Positions 17,326-25,351 of a stretch of DNA of 64,000 nt are shown piece by piece. The DNA comes from JAOUEA01 sp963810945. Lineage in GTDB: Bacteria > Actinomycetota > UBA4738 > HRBIN12. The stretch covers positions 558,001-622,000 of the forward strand of contig CAWEPI010000008.1 in the NCBI GenBank assembly GCA_963810945.1, given 5' to 3'. Numbering within the stretch: the stretch's first letter is position 1; the number at the start of each line of letters is the position of its first letter. The notes under the pieces were generated by a model. That model searched no databases and was not told where the DNA came from. It saw only the letters and a program-made list of their open reading frames with translations. Position numbers and translations under genes: made by a program.

Positions 17326-19584
17326 TCACCCCTCCAGGAGACCCAGTTCACGGCAGCGAGCGACCGCCTCGCTTCGTGAAGAAGCACCCAGCTTCCGGTA
17401 GCTGGAGATCGCCTGCGACTTGATGGTGTTGCGGGACAGGAACATCTGCTCGGCGATCTCCCGGAACGACAGATGCGTCGACAACATCGGCAGGAGGCGG
17501 AGTTCGGCCGCGGTCAGCGTCGACGCGCCGAGCGCGATCGACCCTCGCTCCTTCGAGAGCTGCGTCCGGAGTGCGTCCGCGTCTGCGACCAGGCTTCCCA
17601 GATCGGGCCGTCGCCGGAGGAGCTCATCGATCTCACGCATCAACGTCTTCGCACCTGCCACGTCCGCGAGTGCGATGTGCACGCGGGTGAGCTCGATCCG
17701 AGTCTGCACGGCGAGGTAGGGAAGCGCGTAGGTCAGGTCGGACCGCAGTCGCTGCGCGCCGACGAGCTCCCGCCGCGCGGCCTCATGGTCCCCCCGGTGC
17801 ACCGCTACACGGGCGTGCACCGCGCACACGAGCGGGGTTACGACGCTCTCTTCGAACCCGTCCCGATGCAGGGCGGCACGCGCGCGTTCCGCGAGGCTCA
17901 TGACCTGGGTCCAGTCGTCCCGTGACATCGCCACCAGCGATCGCTCACTGAGCGCGATCGCGAGGTCCTCGGCCGCTCCGGTTTCCTCCCCGATGGCGAC
18001 CGCATCCTCCAGAGACTCATCGCCGCCATCGAGGTCGCCGGCGAGGAGGAGCGCCACCCCCTTCGTGAGCGCTGGCGTGGGCGTCACGAATCCCACCCCT
18101 ACGAACCTGCGCAGCGCCTCGTCCGCGTCGGCACGCATCCGCTCCACGCCGTGCCGACATAGCGTCGCCCTCAGGAGGGCGGCCCACGCTTCGCTGAAGG
18201 GATCCTCGGATCGTGCCTGCTCGTCCTCCCAACGATCGACCGCATCCGCCCACCGATCCGCGACGACCGGCTGCCCGATCAGCGCGAATAGCAGCGAGGC
18301 CAAGACGGCGACCATCGGGTGTCCCTCGACGCCGTCTCGATCCTCCAGCCATCGGATCCACCGCTCGATGGTCGTCATCCGGCCCTGTCGATACAGCGGA
18401 ACCCCGAGCATCGCCACCAGGTCGGCGACCGTTTCGACGTCCTCGGCCGCGATGGAGTACTCGAGCGCAGATTCGAACATCCCGTTCTGCCGGCACCAGT
18501 CCGATGCGCGCCGACGCAGGGCGGGGAGCACGTCGGGCTCGTCTCGGCGCAGTTCCTCCAGGAGCATGTCGTGGAAGAGGTGATGATAGCGGTACCACTC
18601 GCCGTGCCGGTCGAGCGGCACCAACAGCAGGTTGGATCGCTCGAGGTTCGCGAGTACCGCGGCCGATCCGCTCGCATCGAGCACCGCGTCGCAGAGTGGC
18701 CCGGACATCCGCTCTAAGACCGCGGTTCGGGTGAGGAACGTCCGCTGCCTCCGTGAGCTCCGGGACAGGAACTCCGAACGGATGTAGTCGCTCACCAGCC
18801 GCTCGTCGCCACCGAAGGAGACACCGGCGCTCCCGAGGTTCCCTCCATCCTTGAGGGACAGCGCTGCCAGGTAGAGACCCACCGGCCACCCTTCGGTCCG
18901 CCGATACACCTCCGCGATATCCTCATCCCCAAGAGGGACATCGGCGTTACGCAGGAGTGCAGACGCCTCCTCGAGCGTTAGGGACATATCGTCGGGACCG
19001 ATCTCCAAGAGCCTTCCCTCGGCTCGCAGGCGGGCGACACGGATCGGTGGCTCGGTGTGGCCCGCAAGCGTCAATCGGGACCCGGCGGGCACATGATCGG
19101 CGAGCACGGACACGGCCGCCCTGCACTCCGGGTTCTGCAATGCCTGAACGTCGTCGAGCACGAGCACGACGGGCGAGGTCATCGAGGAGAACGCGGATCC
19201 GAGCCTCGGGACGACCGAGCCCGGCACCGAACTCCGGGGCGAGTCCAGGGCATCGAACACCCGCTGGGGAACCGGCTCGACCGCATCGAGTGCCTCCGCG
19301 ATGTAGCGGAGAAGGACCTTCGGCTCGTTGTCCTGTTCGTCGATCGACACCCACGCGAAGCTCCCGCTGTTGCTCTCGGCCCATTGCGAGAGCAGTGTCG
19401 TCTTCCCGTACCCGGACGGCGCGACCACCGACAAGATCGGACGGGCGTCCGCATCGGAGAGCCGATCGATCAGTGCCGAACGGTGGACGCTACCGGGCCG
19501 CCTGAACGGAGGTACGAGCTTCGACGCGACGAGGTCGATCGCCGTCCCGCGTCGAAGGCGCGATCGCTCGGCCTGTTCAACCAT
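17326..19584 (-). CDS. LuxR-family transcriptional regulator of the LAL/MalT type
   Basis: A 752-residue protein with an N-terminal STAND-type ATPase (Walker A APSGYGKTTLL, Walker B-like VVLVLDDVQAL), a long helical TPR-like middle and a C-terminal LuxR helix-turn-helix (LTAAELRLLPMLSTHLSFREIAEQMFLSRNTIKSQ is its extent, residues about 690-725). MalT-like regulators bind an inducer and ATP, oligomerise and activate promoters. The ATG at 19584 was chosen because it gives a MalT-like N-terminus (SKLVPPFRRPGSVHRSALIDRL) and the upstream extension is low-complexity. Its target genes are not evident; the long gap upstream lacks a divergent partner. Confidence 0.87.
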   Translation of the reverse strand: MVEQAERSRLRRGTAIDLVASKLVPPFRRPGSVHRSALIDRLSDADARPILSVVAPSGYGKTTLLSQWAESNSGSFAWVSIDEQDNEPKVLLRYIAEALDAVEPVPQRVFDALDSPRSSVPGSVVPRLGSAFSSMTSPVVLVLDDVQALQNPECRAAVSVLADHVPAGSRLTLAGHTEPPIRVARLRAEGRLLEIGPDDMSLTLEEASALLRNADVPLGDEDIAEVYRRTEGWPVGLYLAALSLKDGGNLGSAGVSFGGDERLVSDYIRSEFLSRSSRRQRTFLTRTAVLERMSGPLCDAVLDASGSAAVLANLERSNLLLVPLDRHGEWYRYHHLFHDMLLEELRRDEPDVLPALRRRASDWCRQNGMFESALEYSIAAEDVETVADLVAMLGVPLYRQGRMTTIERWIRWLEDRDGVEGHPMVAVLASLLFALIGQPVVADRWADAVDRWEDEQARSEDPFSEAWAALLRATLCRHGVERMRADADEALRRFVGVGFVTPTPALTKGVALLLAGDLDGGDESLEDAVAIGEETGAAEDLAIALSERSLVAMSRDDWTQVMSLAERARAALHRDGFEESVVTPLVCAVHARVAVHRGDHEAARRELVGAQRLRSDLTYALPYLAVQTRIELTRVHIALADVAGAKTLMREIDELLRRRPDLGSLVADADALRTQLSKERGSIALGASTLTAAELRLLPMLSTHLSFREIAEQMFLSRNTIKSQAISSYRKLGASSRSEAVARCRELGLLEG

Positions 19585-20211
19585 GCTGTTCCCGCCCACC
19601 ACCCTCAACCGTTCCCACCAGCCGCCGGCTCCACGAGAGGACTGAGCAACAGCGCACACCAAGACGATCTCGCGATGTACCCACCTCGTTGGCGCCTGCG
19701 CACAACGTACGGCGCCACCTTATCGCTGGAGATCGCCCTCGAGAAGGCGCACGGCATGTGAGGGGCTCGCCTGACTACGTATGCACGAGACCGGTGCCAA
19801 GAGGCAGGTAGTCATCCCTCGTCTGTGTTGTGCACGGTTCGGCCGCCAGCCGCACGTCCACGGGGCGCTGTGAAGGGGCCCAGCGCCTGGGGCGTGCTCT
19901 CCGCTTTCGTCGCGAGCTCGATCTCCCCTCCGCCGTCGACGGTGAGCGCCACGACGCGGGGCGTCCCGCCGAGGTGCTTCACCTTGCTGCGCTGCGCGGT
20001 ACGGGCCTCACCGGCGACCCCGTCCACAGCCATCTGCCGGCTTGAGATGAGGAGCGGCGCCTTCGTCCAGCAGCACGACCGTCAAGCCAGTCTTCGGCAA
20101 GGCGCGTCCAGTCCCTCTCGCAGATGCGGCACACTAGGTCCTTCGGCGGCTTGGACGTGGTGGTGGCGAGTGCCGGGGGCGCGGGTTCTTCGGCATGAGT
20201 ATTGTTGACCG
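19585..20211. other. Gene-poor stretch with probable decayed coding remnants
   Basis: This 627-base stretch has no convincing intact gene. On the minus strand 19812-20033 is an open frame of 73 codons with G/C-biased third positions (starting MAVDGVAGEARTAQ), which could be the tail of a lost gene. Short readable scraps in other frames, such as TVVLLDEGAAPHLKP on the minus strand near 20060 and FGGLDVVVASAGG on the plus strand near 20145, look like fragments of oxidoreductases. A TGACTAC/GTAGTCA inverted repeat lies around 19772-19815. Confidence 0.35.
20200..20211 (+). promoter_or_regulatory. Candidate -10 element for a leaderless transcript
   Basis: TATTGT at 20200-20205 lies 6 nt before the GTG at 20212. 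A transcript starting about 7 nt after such a -10 would begin at the start codon. No ribosome site precedes this GTG, which fits leaderless translation, common in actinobacteria. No clear -35 was found. Confidence 0.35.
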
Positions 20212-20859
20212 GTGAGCGGCGGATCCGAACGACAGGGGCGTTGGCTGCGAACCGGACGGATGGAGGCGTTCAGTGACGGCGTCTTCGCGATCGCGATCAC
20301 GCTGCTTGTGCTCGACCTCGCAGTGCCCTCGATCGAAGAAGGAGCCGTCGGACACGGGCTGATCGAGGGATGGCCGATGTACATGGCCTATCTCGTCAGC
20401 TTCGCTTCGATCGGTGCGGCGTGGGTTGCGCACGCGACGATCACCGACCACGTCGAGCGCGCGGACGCCGTCTTCCTGCGACTGAACCTCCTGCTGCTGT
20501 TCTTCGTCTCCGTGCTCCCGTTCCCGACGAAGATGATCGGGGAGTTCGCGCACCATGCCGACGCGGAACGGTGGGCCGTGACGATCTACGGCATCAACCT
20601 GCTCGCGATCTCAGCGATGACGAGCGTCGTGTGGCGTCACTCGGTCGCCGAGCATCTGATCTCGGACGAGGCTCCACAGGAACGCGTGCAGGCCGTCTCC
20701 GCGAAGCTGACGCCTAGCCTCGGGTTCTACCTTGTCGCGATCGCGATCGGCCTCGCGATGCCGCAGGCGGCGATATTCCTCTACCTGGTAATCGCCCTCT
20801 ACCTATTGATCCCGTTCCGTGCAATCTTCCGGACCTTCGGCAGACGTACCGACGCGTGA
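20212..20859 (+). CDS. TMEM175-family potassium channel-like protein
   Basis: The 215-residue protein carries the family signature FSDGVFAIAITLLVLDL at about residues 20-36 and has six hydrophobic segments. Bacterial TMEM175 proteins assemble as tetramers forming K+-permeable channels without the classical selectivity loop. The GTG start has no ribosome site and may be leaderless. The C-terminus ends in an Arg-rich tail (RTFGRRTDA). It stands alone, flanked by a decayed stretch and a small membrane gene on the opposite strand. Confidence 0.85.
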   Translation: MSGGSERQGRWLRTGRMEAFSDGVFAIAITLLVLDLAVPSIEEGAVGHGLIEGWPMYMAYLVSFASIGAAWVAHATITDHVERADAVFLRLNLLLLFFVSVLPFPTKMIGEFAHHADAERWAVTIYGINLLAISAMTSVVWRHSVAEHLISDEAPQERVQAVSAKLTPSLGFYLVAIAIGLAMPQAAIFLYLVIALYLLIPFRAIFRTFGRRTDA

Positions 20860-20944
20860 TCGCGAGACGGAAGATCATCTGCCCAAGTGAGGGGCCCCGC
20901 TCTTGCCGAAGAGACGGTAATAGGTTCGTCGTCCAGACCAAGAC

Positions 20945-21193
20945 TCACGCATCCACCGGCGGTAACCTTCCACTTCGGCCCAAGCCCGTGACCTCGGCAT
21001 CCACGACGCGGATCTCACCCTTGAACGCACCGTGGTGGGTCAGCCACCGACGACGTGCGAACATCCCGACGATGAGGAAGACGATGACGATCAAGCTGAC
21101 GCGAGCAGCGCGATCAGCATCGCGGGAGCGTACCCCGTGCTCCATCCCGACGAGCGAGGGGTCGCGAACCGCGTGAAGGATGCGGGACGCCAT
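20945..21193 (-). CDS. Small single-span membrane protein, reading frame uncertain
   Basis: The open frame contains one clear hydrophobic helix (VSLIVIVFLIVGMFARRR) followed by a short polar domain (GAFKGEIRVVDAEVTGLGR). In a neighbouring frame an ATG gives MLIALLASA directly before LIVIVFLIVGMFA, and after GLGR another frame continues RWMRESWSGRRTYYRLFG to a stop near 20866. The natural product may therefore be a membrane-anchored protein of about 85-95 residues interrupted by one or two indels. No function is proposed. Confidence 0.4.
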   Translation of the reverse strand: MASRILHAVRDPSLVGMEHGVRSRDADRAARVSLIVIVFLIVGMFARRRWLTHHGAFKGEIRVVDAEVTGLGRSGRLPPVDA

Positions 21194-21225
21194 CGCTATA
21201 CCCGGTCTCCGACGTTCCGTGAGGT

Positions 21226-21315
21226 TGGCGGTGGCCGAGGGATTCGAACCCTCGAGGGAGTTGCCCCCCTACACGCTTTCCAGGCGTGTCCCTTCGGCCG
21301 CTCGGGCAGGCCACC
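21226..21315 (-). tRNA. tRNA-Ser (anticodon GGA)
   Basis: The cloverleaf is complete: acceptor GGTGGCC/GGCCACC with discriminator G and an encoded CCA, D arm with GCCCGAGCGGC, anticodon stem CACGC/GCGTG with loop CTGGAAA (anticodon GGA, reading UCC and UCU), a long class II variable arm (GGGGGGCAACTCCCTC) and T arm GAGGGTTCGAATCCCTC. It is the only tRNA in the window with an encoded CCA. Confidence 0.95.
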
Positions 21316-21359
21316 GTCGTCGAGTCTAACGAAGCGTCGCGGCGGGCCCTCGTGCGCCC

Positions 21360-21893
21360 TCAGGAGGTGTGCGCGTCGAGGAACGCCGCGTACTTCACCT
21401 GGCCGGTGGGCGTCAGGTGATAGCCGTCGCGATAGAACCAGTTGTCGTGCCGGCGGCTGTAGGCATACCAGTCGATCAGGCGCGCGTTCGCGTGACGATG
21501 CACGCAGGCCTTGAGCACGTTGTTGCTGGGCGTGCGATGCGGCCGCGGGATCTTCAGCGTGACGAAGTAGATGATGCGCGATCGACCGGCTGCGCGCACG
21601 GCCGCATCGCAATCGGAGCCCTGGATCTGCGCGTTGTTCCCCAGGTGCACGACGACCTTGCCGGGGAGATGGCCGGCGCGGCGCAGAGCGCGGATCTCGT
21701 CGTCGGCCGCGTAGAACTGGCGCGAGACCACGGCGTCCACGCGCACGAACCCGCGCGCGAGCAACTCGTTCTTGGCGCCGAGCATGACCGAGTCGCCGAT
21801 GCCGACGCGTCCGGGACCTCCAGCCGACGCGCTCTGGACGGGGAGGTTGACCAACGATCCCGCGATCGCGAAGAGGACGATGATCCGGCGCAT
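21360..21893 (-). CDS. Secreted SGNH-hydrolase-like protein
   Basis: From the ATG at 21893 the 177-residue product begins with a signal peptide (RRIIVLFAIAGSLVNLPVQSASA). The SGNH blocks are visible: GIGDSVMLGA (block I Ser), VVHLGNNA (block III Asn) and DGYHLTPTG (block V Asp-His). This pattern is common to the soluble C-terminal domains of peptidoglycan or polysaccharide O-acetyltransferases and to small secreted esterases. The start was placed here because the upstream extension (30 codons) lacks a signal-like character. Substrate is unknown. Confidence 0.78.
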   Translation of the reverse strand: MRRIIVLFAIAGSLVNLPVQSASAGGPGRVGIGDSVMLGAKNELLARGFVRVDAVVSRQFYAADDEIRALRRAGHLPGKVVVHLGNNAQIQGSDCDAAVRAAGRSRIIYFVTLKIPRPHRTPSNNVLKACVHRHANARLIDWYAYSRRHDNWFYRDGYHLTPTGQVKYAAFLDAHTS

Positions 21894-22024
21894 CGACGGA
21901 GGATACCGGAGACGCCACGGTCGGTTCCCGCCGCGAATGAGATCCTCGCCGGGCCCCTTCGCAGCAGTAGATCCCTTCTCCATCTAAGCGTCCTCGTGAT
22001 CCACGGCGTTGTCTACTCAGAGGG

Positions 22025-22507
22025 ATGGAACGCTCCGGCTTCGAGGAGATGTGCCGCAACCACTACCCCGAGGTGGTCCGCGTCGCGTTCCTCATCACCG
22101 GGGAACGAGAAGAGGCGCTGGACGTGGCTCAGGAGACGTTCGCTCGCGCGTATGAACGATGGGGACGGGTCTCGACGATGGAGAACACCGTCGGGTGGCT
22201 GATACGCGTGGCGACGAACCTCTCGCTCTCACAACGGCGGCGATCTCTCCGCCGCGCCCGCCCCGTGCCGACACCGCAGCCGACGGCGGAAGCGTCGGGT
22301 GACCCCGGGGTGGAGGCAGCCCTCGCCGCGCTCACCCCGGCCCAGCGCACGGCGGTCGTCATGCGCTTCTACCTCGACCTGTCGATCGAGGACACGGCGG
22401 AGATGCTCGGCAAGCGCCCGGGTACGATCCGGGCCCTCACCTCGCAAGGCGTCGCTCGCCTGCGTGAAGAGCTCGGAGCGTCATGGATGGAGGTTCGCGA
22501 TGAGTGA
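22025..22507 (+). CDS. ECF-type RNA polymerase sigma factor
   Basis: The 160-residue protein has sigma region 2 (HYPEVVRVAFLITGEREEALDVAQETFARAYERW) and region 4 (ALTPAQRTAVVMRFYLDLSIEDTAEMLGKRPGTIRALTSQGVARL is its extent), joined by a short linker. It belongs to the SigE-like group with sequence similar to Streptomyces ECF41/SigE paralogues. The next gene overlaps it by 8 nt, which indicates coupled translation and makes that product the probable regulator. Confidence 0.92.
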   Translation: MERSGFEEMCRNHYPEVVRVAFLITGEREEALDVAQETFARAYERWGRVSTMENTVGWLIRVATNLSLSQRRRSLRRARPVPTPQPTAEASGDPGVEAALAALTPAQRTAVVMRFYLDLSIEDTAEMLGKRPGTIRALTSQGVARLREELGASWMEVRDE

Positions 22508-23600
22508 GTCGCCGAAGGACGCGCTGAGGCGAGTGGCCGACGGGCTCGGAACGACCGATCCGGACATACCCGCGATCGAGCGACGTGGTCGTCGGCGTCG
22601 CATGCGGCGCTACGGCCTCACGGCGCTCGTCGGGTTCATCGTCGTCGTCGCCGTGGCTCTGCCGCTCTACGGGCTGTCCGGCATGGGAGACGGACGATCC
22701 CCCGGGCCCACTGCGGAACGAGCATCTGTGAGCATGGCGTTGGCCAAAACGAACGGGATCGAGTGCACGGCTTCGATGCCGAGCGTCGTTCAACCTGGCG
22801 CGGATCTCGGTCTGACGATGACCCTGACGAACGTCAGCGACGGCCCCGTGAAGGTCTCGTTGGCGGAGTTGGGTTACCCGGTACGCGTCGAGGCGGGCGA
22901 CCAGACGATCTGGGACACCACGGAGTTGCTGAGCCACAGCTGGCCTTACATCCCGCCGAGAACGCTGGACCCGGGCGAGTCCAAGGCTCCACCGTTAGAG
23001 CCCCTGGCCGTCCAGTTCCCCGGGTCCCTCACCGTCGTCCCGACATGCGCGGGCGAGCGGATGCCGCCCCTCCATGCCGAGGTCGAGAACCTGGGGAGCA
23101 CACCGTCGCCTGAGGACGCGGTCGCGCGGGCCGTCGGAGCGACGTCGGGGCTCTTCGACGGCTGCGCCCCGGGGCCGACGCGCACGGTCGTCGGGACCGT
23201 CGCCCCGCCCGATGACCCGTCGCTGTCGCTCGACGTTCGGTGCGCGGCGCACATGACGCGCGCACCCGGGTTCGTGGTCGTGACCCTCGTGATGAGCACG
23301 CCCTCCTCCGAGGGCCCACCCCCGGTGCCGCCCGGGATGCTCGTGTCGCCGGACCTCGCGTCCGACACGGGCAACGCTGAGACGCTCGCCTGGCGGTTCG
23401 TGGTGACGCCGACCAACGTGTGGCCGGTTGCTAGCGCCACGCGTACGAAGACGGTCGGCGCCGATGCGATGGATACGGAGTACGAGGTCTCCTCGAAGGG
23501 ATGGCACGACGGCGGCAGCTCACGTTGCGGCGGCGAAGGCGGCTCGATGGGCGGAAACGGGACGTGGGTAACGATCTCCTTCTACAACGTCTGCATATAG
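22500..23600 (+). CDS. Membrane-anchored probable sigma regulator with large extracellular domain
   Basis: A 366-residue protein with a short basic cytosolic N-terminus (about 40 residues), one transmembrane helix (YGLTALVGFIVVVAVALPLYGL) and a large secreted Cys-containing, beta-rich domain that includes an immunoglobulin-like stretch (LGLTMTLTNVSDGPVKVSLAELG). The arrangement is that of anti-sigma factors, but the canonical zinc HxxxCxxC motif is absent from the N-terminus. Overlap with the sigma gene supports a regulatory role. Alternatively it could be the exported target of this sigma factor. Confidence 0.6.
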   Translation: MSESPKDALRRVADGLGTTDPDIPAIERRGRRRRMRRYGLTALVGFIVVVAVALPLYGLSGMGDGRSPGPTAERASVSMALAKTNGIECTASMPSVVQPGADLGLTMTLTNVSDGPVKVSLAELGYPVRVEAGDQTIWDTTELLSHSWPYIPPRTLDPGESKAPPLEPLAVQFPGSLTVVPTCAGERMPPLHAEVENLGSTPSPEDAVARAVGATSGLFDGCAPGPTRTVVGTVAPPDDPSLSLDVRCAAHMTRAPGFVVVTLVMSTPSSEGPPPVPPGMLVSPDLASDTGNAETLAWRFVVTPTNVWPVASATRTKTVGADAMDTEYEVSSKGWHDGGSSRCGGEGGSMGGNGTWVTISFYNVCI

Positions 23601-23654
23601 CGCTCGTACGTACGGTGGCTCCCTGGACGGAAGCGAGATGAGTCGTGAACGGAG

Positions 23655-23706
23655 AACGGGCCGGACCTCGGAAGGACCCGCCCGCCCGACGCGGAGGCGG
23701 CGTGAT
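23655..23706. repeat. tRNA-Ser(CGA) 3'-end repeat, copy 1 (most degenerate)
   Basis: The 19-bp core gacgcggaggcggcgtgat (23688-23706) is identical to the 3' end of tRNA-Ser(CGA) at 25772-25790: acceptor strand, T stem and two T-loop bases. The 33 bases before it are a decayed copy of the terminator hairpin that follows that tRNA. It is in direct orientation with copies 2 and 3. See the att-site finding. Confidence 0.75.
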
Positions 23707-24043
23707 ACCGACAACACCGGCGTCAGAGTCCGCACGACCTGATCGAATGGCTGCCCCATCCAGATCGCCCACCCGCCACGGGATCAGCAGGACCCGCCGC
23801 AGCGACGACAGGATTGAGCTGAGCCCTCACATCAGCATCTAGCCTTCTTCGGCTGCCCTGACTCCTCGACGGCCGAGCGAGGCCGTGACGCGGGCCGGGA
23901 GCACGTCCGGAGGTTCGCGAGGCCGCGCGATCGCAGGGATGCGAGCCCTTCGACGGTCTTCGCCTCGGTGGGACCCGATCGCGGTGTCGATTCTCGCCGG
24001 TAGCGGCATCCAGGCGCGACCGGCCTCACCCGCAGTGGCTAGG
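23707..24043. other. Intergenic stretch without a recognisable gene
   Basis: This 337-base stretch between repeat copy 1 and the regulator gene holds short open frames on both strands without recognisable domains or credible starts. A small AGCC-N6-GGCT hairpin lies near 23841-23854. Nothing else is visible. Confidence 0.5.
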
Positions 24044-24343
24044 TCAGACGCCGTCGAGGATGCCGCGCAAGGTGGCGGTGTAGTCGTCGAGAGCCTGGCG
24101 TCCGGCGCGCGTGAGCGTGACGGAGGTGCCGGTTGACGGACCTGCGACGATCTTCTCGGTGACCAGGTAGCCGGCGTCCTCGAGCTTGCGGAGGTGGGTG
24201 ATCAGGTTGCCCGGCGTGAGGTCGAGCATCCGCTGCAGCCGCGGGAAGGACAGGGAGTCTCCCTCGCGCAGCGCGGCCAGCGTGACCACGATCCGCAGGC
24301 GGGCCGGTGCGTGGATCAGCGGGTCGAGTGCGACGTCGCTCAT
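24044..24343 (-). CDS. Winged-helix transcriptional regulator (HTH_34/MarR-like)
   Basis: The 99-residue protein is a compact winged helix: LIHAPARLRIVVTLAAL, then recognition helix LTPGNLITHLRKLEDAGYL and wing VTEKIVAG...TSVTLTRAGRQAL. This matches small DNA-binding regulators that are usually encoded with a membrane protein partner. The ATG at 24343 overlaps the end of the upstream membrane gene by 4 nt, so both are one transcriptional unit. A palindromic site ahead of that unit (25021-25040) is a candidate operator for this protein. Confidence 0.82.
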   Translation of the reverse strand: MSDVALDPLIHAPARLRIVVTLAALREGDSLSFPRLQRMLDLTPGNLITHLRKLEDAGYLVTEKIVAGPSTGTSVTLTRAGRQALDDYTATLRGILDGV

Positions 24344-25002
24344 AGGCGCCGCAGGTGGATGTATTGGGAGACGCCGAGGGCGACGAGGCCGACGAACCCG
24401 GCCACCCCGAGCACACCCCAGCACCCGGCCGGTCCGAAGAACGCAGCGGTGGTCCCGATCACGAGCACCGCGGTCCCTTGGGCCATGCGTCCCCACTGCT
24501 CACGACCGGCGGAGAGGGCGGCGAGCGCTGTGCCGACCACGAGCCAGGGAGCGCAGGCGTCGAACACGCCGTAGACGATGGCATTGCTGAAGCCGTTGGC
24601 CTTGAGCGCGCCGTCGAAGACGTAGACCGCGATCCACGGCACGCCGATCGCGAGCCCGCGGATGGCGTCCTCGCGACGGGACGGCCCGCTGATGCCATGG
24701 GCGGCGCGACGGTACGTCGTCGCGCTCACCACCACCGAGACCGCGACGATGCCGTAGACCCAGCCGATCACCGCGAGGCTCGGCCCGACGTAGGGGTCCT
24801 GATGACGCACGGAGAGCCACAGCATGCCGTAGGCCGCGCCCACCACCACGGCCGCGAGCAGGTAGAGCAGCGGCGTGGTCTGCTCGAAACCCCGGTACGC
24901 CTTGCGACGCGTGCTGACGAGCAGGTCAGCGGCATCGCTGGGGTCGAAGCGGTCGTCGTCACCGGCGGCCGGAGGTGAAGAGATGTTGTCCGAGCCGTTC
25001 AT
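24340..25002 (-). CDS. Membrane protein paired with the winged-helix regulator
   Basis: The 220-residue protein has a charged N-terminal region (about 50 residues) and six hydrophobic segments (LLYLLAAVVVGAAYGMLWL; SLAVIGWVYGIVAVSVVVSA; LAIGVPWIAVYVF; PWLVVGTALAALSAG; GTAVLVIGTTAAFFG; GVLGVAGFVGLVALGVS). It has no recognised enzymatic motif. The ATG at 25002 is preceded by GGAGGTCGCC. Co-expression with the regulator by a 4-nt overlap implies it is the regulated or co-acting partner. It lies inside the islet bounded by repeat copies 1 and 2. Confidence 0.7.
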   Translation of the reverse strand: MNGSDNISSPPAAGDDDRFDPSDAADLLVSTRRKAYRGFEQTTPLLYLLAAVVVGAAYGMLWLSVRHQDPYVGPSLAVIGWVYGIVAVSVVVSATTYRRAAHGISGPSRREDAIRGLAIGVPWIAVYVFDGALKANGFSNAIVYGVFDACAPWLVVGTALAALSAGREQWGRMAQGTAVLVIGTTAAFFGPAGCWGVLGVAGFVGLVALGVSQYIHLRRL

Positions 25003-25020
25003 GGCGACCTCCGCTCGCAA

Positions 25021-25040
25021 CTTTGTAGTTCAAAGCTACA
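25021..25040. promoter_or_regulatory. Palindromic operator candidate for the winged-helix regulator
   Basis: Two nested inverted repeats overlap here: CTTTG-N5-CAAAG (25021-25035) and TGTAG-N7-CTACA (25024-25040). The site lies 18-38 nt upstream of the 25002 start codon, in an unusually A/T-rich patch for this genome, where the promoter must lie. Similar CTTTGTA-type palindromes are known ahead of genes for such regulator-membrane pairs. Autorepression is an inference. Confidence 0.55.
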
Positions 25041-25158
25041 TCTGTTTGCATCGCAAAGTCAAGGGTCGGCTCGACGGTCCTGGGCTCGACGGCGACCTCG
25101 TGCTCCGCGAAGACCTCGGCAACGGGCGCTTCTGGACGAAAGCGCTTGCTACCGGACG

Positions 25159-25209
25159 CGAACGGGCGGACCCGCTGAGCCCGCCCGTTCGACGCGGAGG
25201 CGGCGTGAT
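25159..25209. repeat. tRNA-Ser(CGA) 3'-end plus terminator repeat, copy 2
   Basis: A perfect hairpin (gaacgggcgg-N10-ccgcccgttc, about 25160-25190) is followed by the 19-bp core gacgcggaggcggcgtgat (25191-25209), identical to the tRNA-Ser(CGA) 3' end. The orientation is the same as in copies 1 and 3. The sequence diverges from the tRNA right after the core. The remaining bases 25041-25351 hold no gene apart from this repeat. Confidence 0.85.
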
Positions 25210-25351
25210 TCCGATAGGCATCATGACGTGCAGCGACGCCCCCGGGCGCCTGCGTACCTGTGCGTACCTGTCCGTACACCTGTCGAACGCCGTGTAACCT
25301 GCCCTCCCGATGTTGTCGGAGCGCCGCTACGGGGCAGAGAGGAGACGGATC

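Noticed and set aside
20123..20197. Short-chain dehydrogenase fragment (FGGLDVVVASAGG)
   Set aside because: Only about 24 codons are readable, with no Rossmann or catalytic motif; recorded as part of the decayed stretch only.
23645..24029. Small open frames on both strands between the sigma partner and the regulator
   Set aside because: No domain, no ribosome site, Arg/Pro/Ser-rich composition typical of shadow frames in GC-rich DNA.
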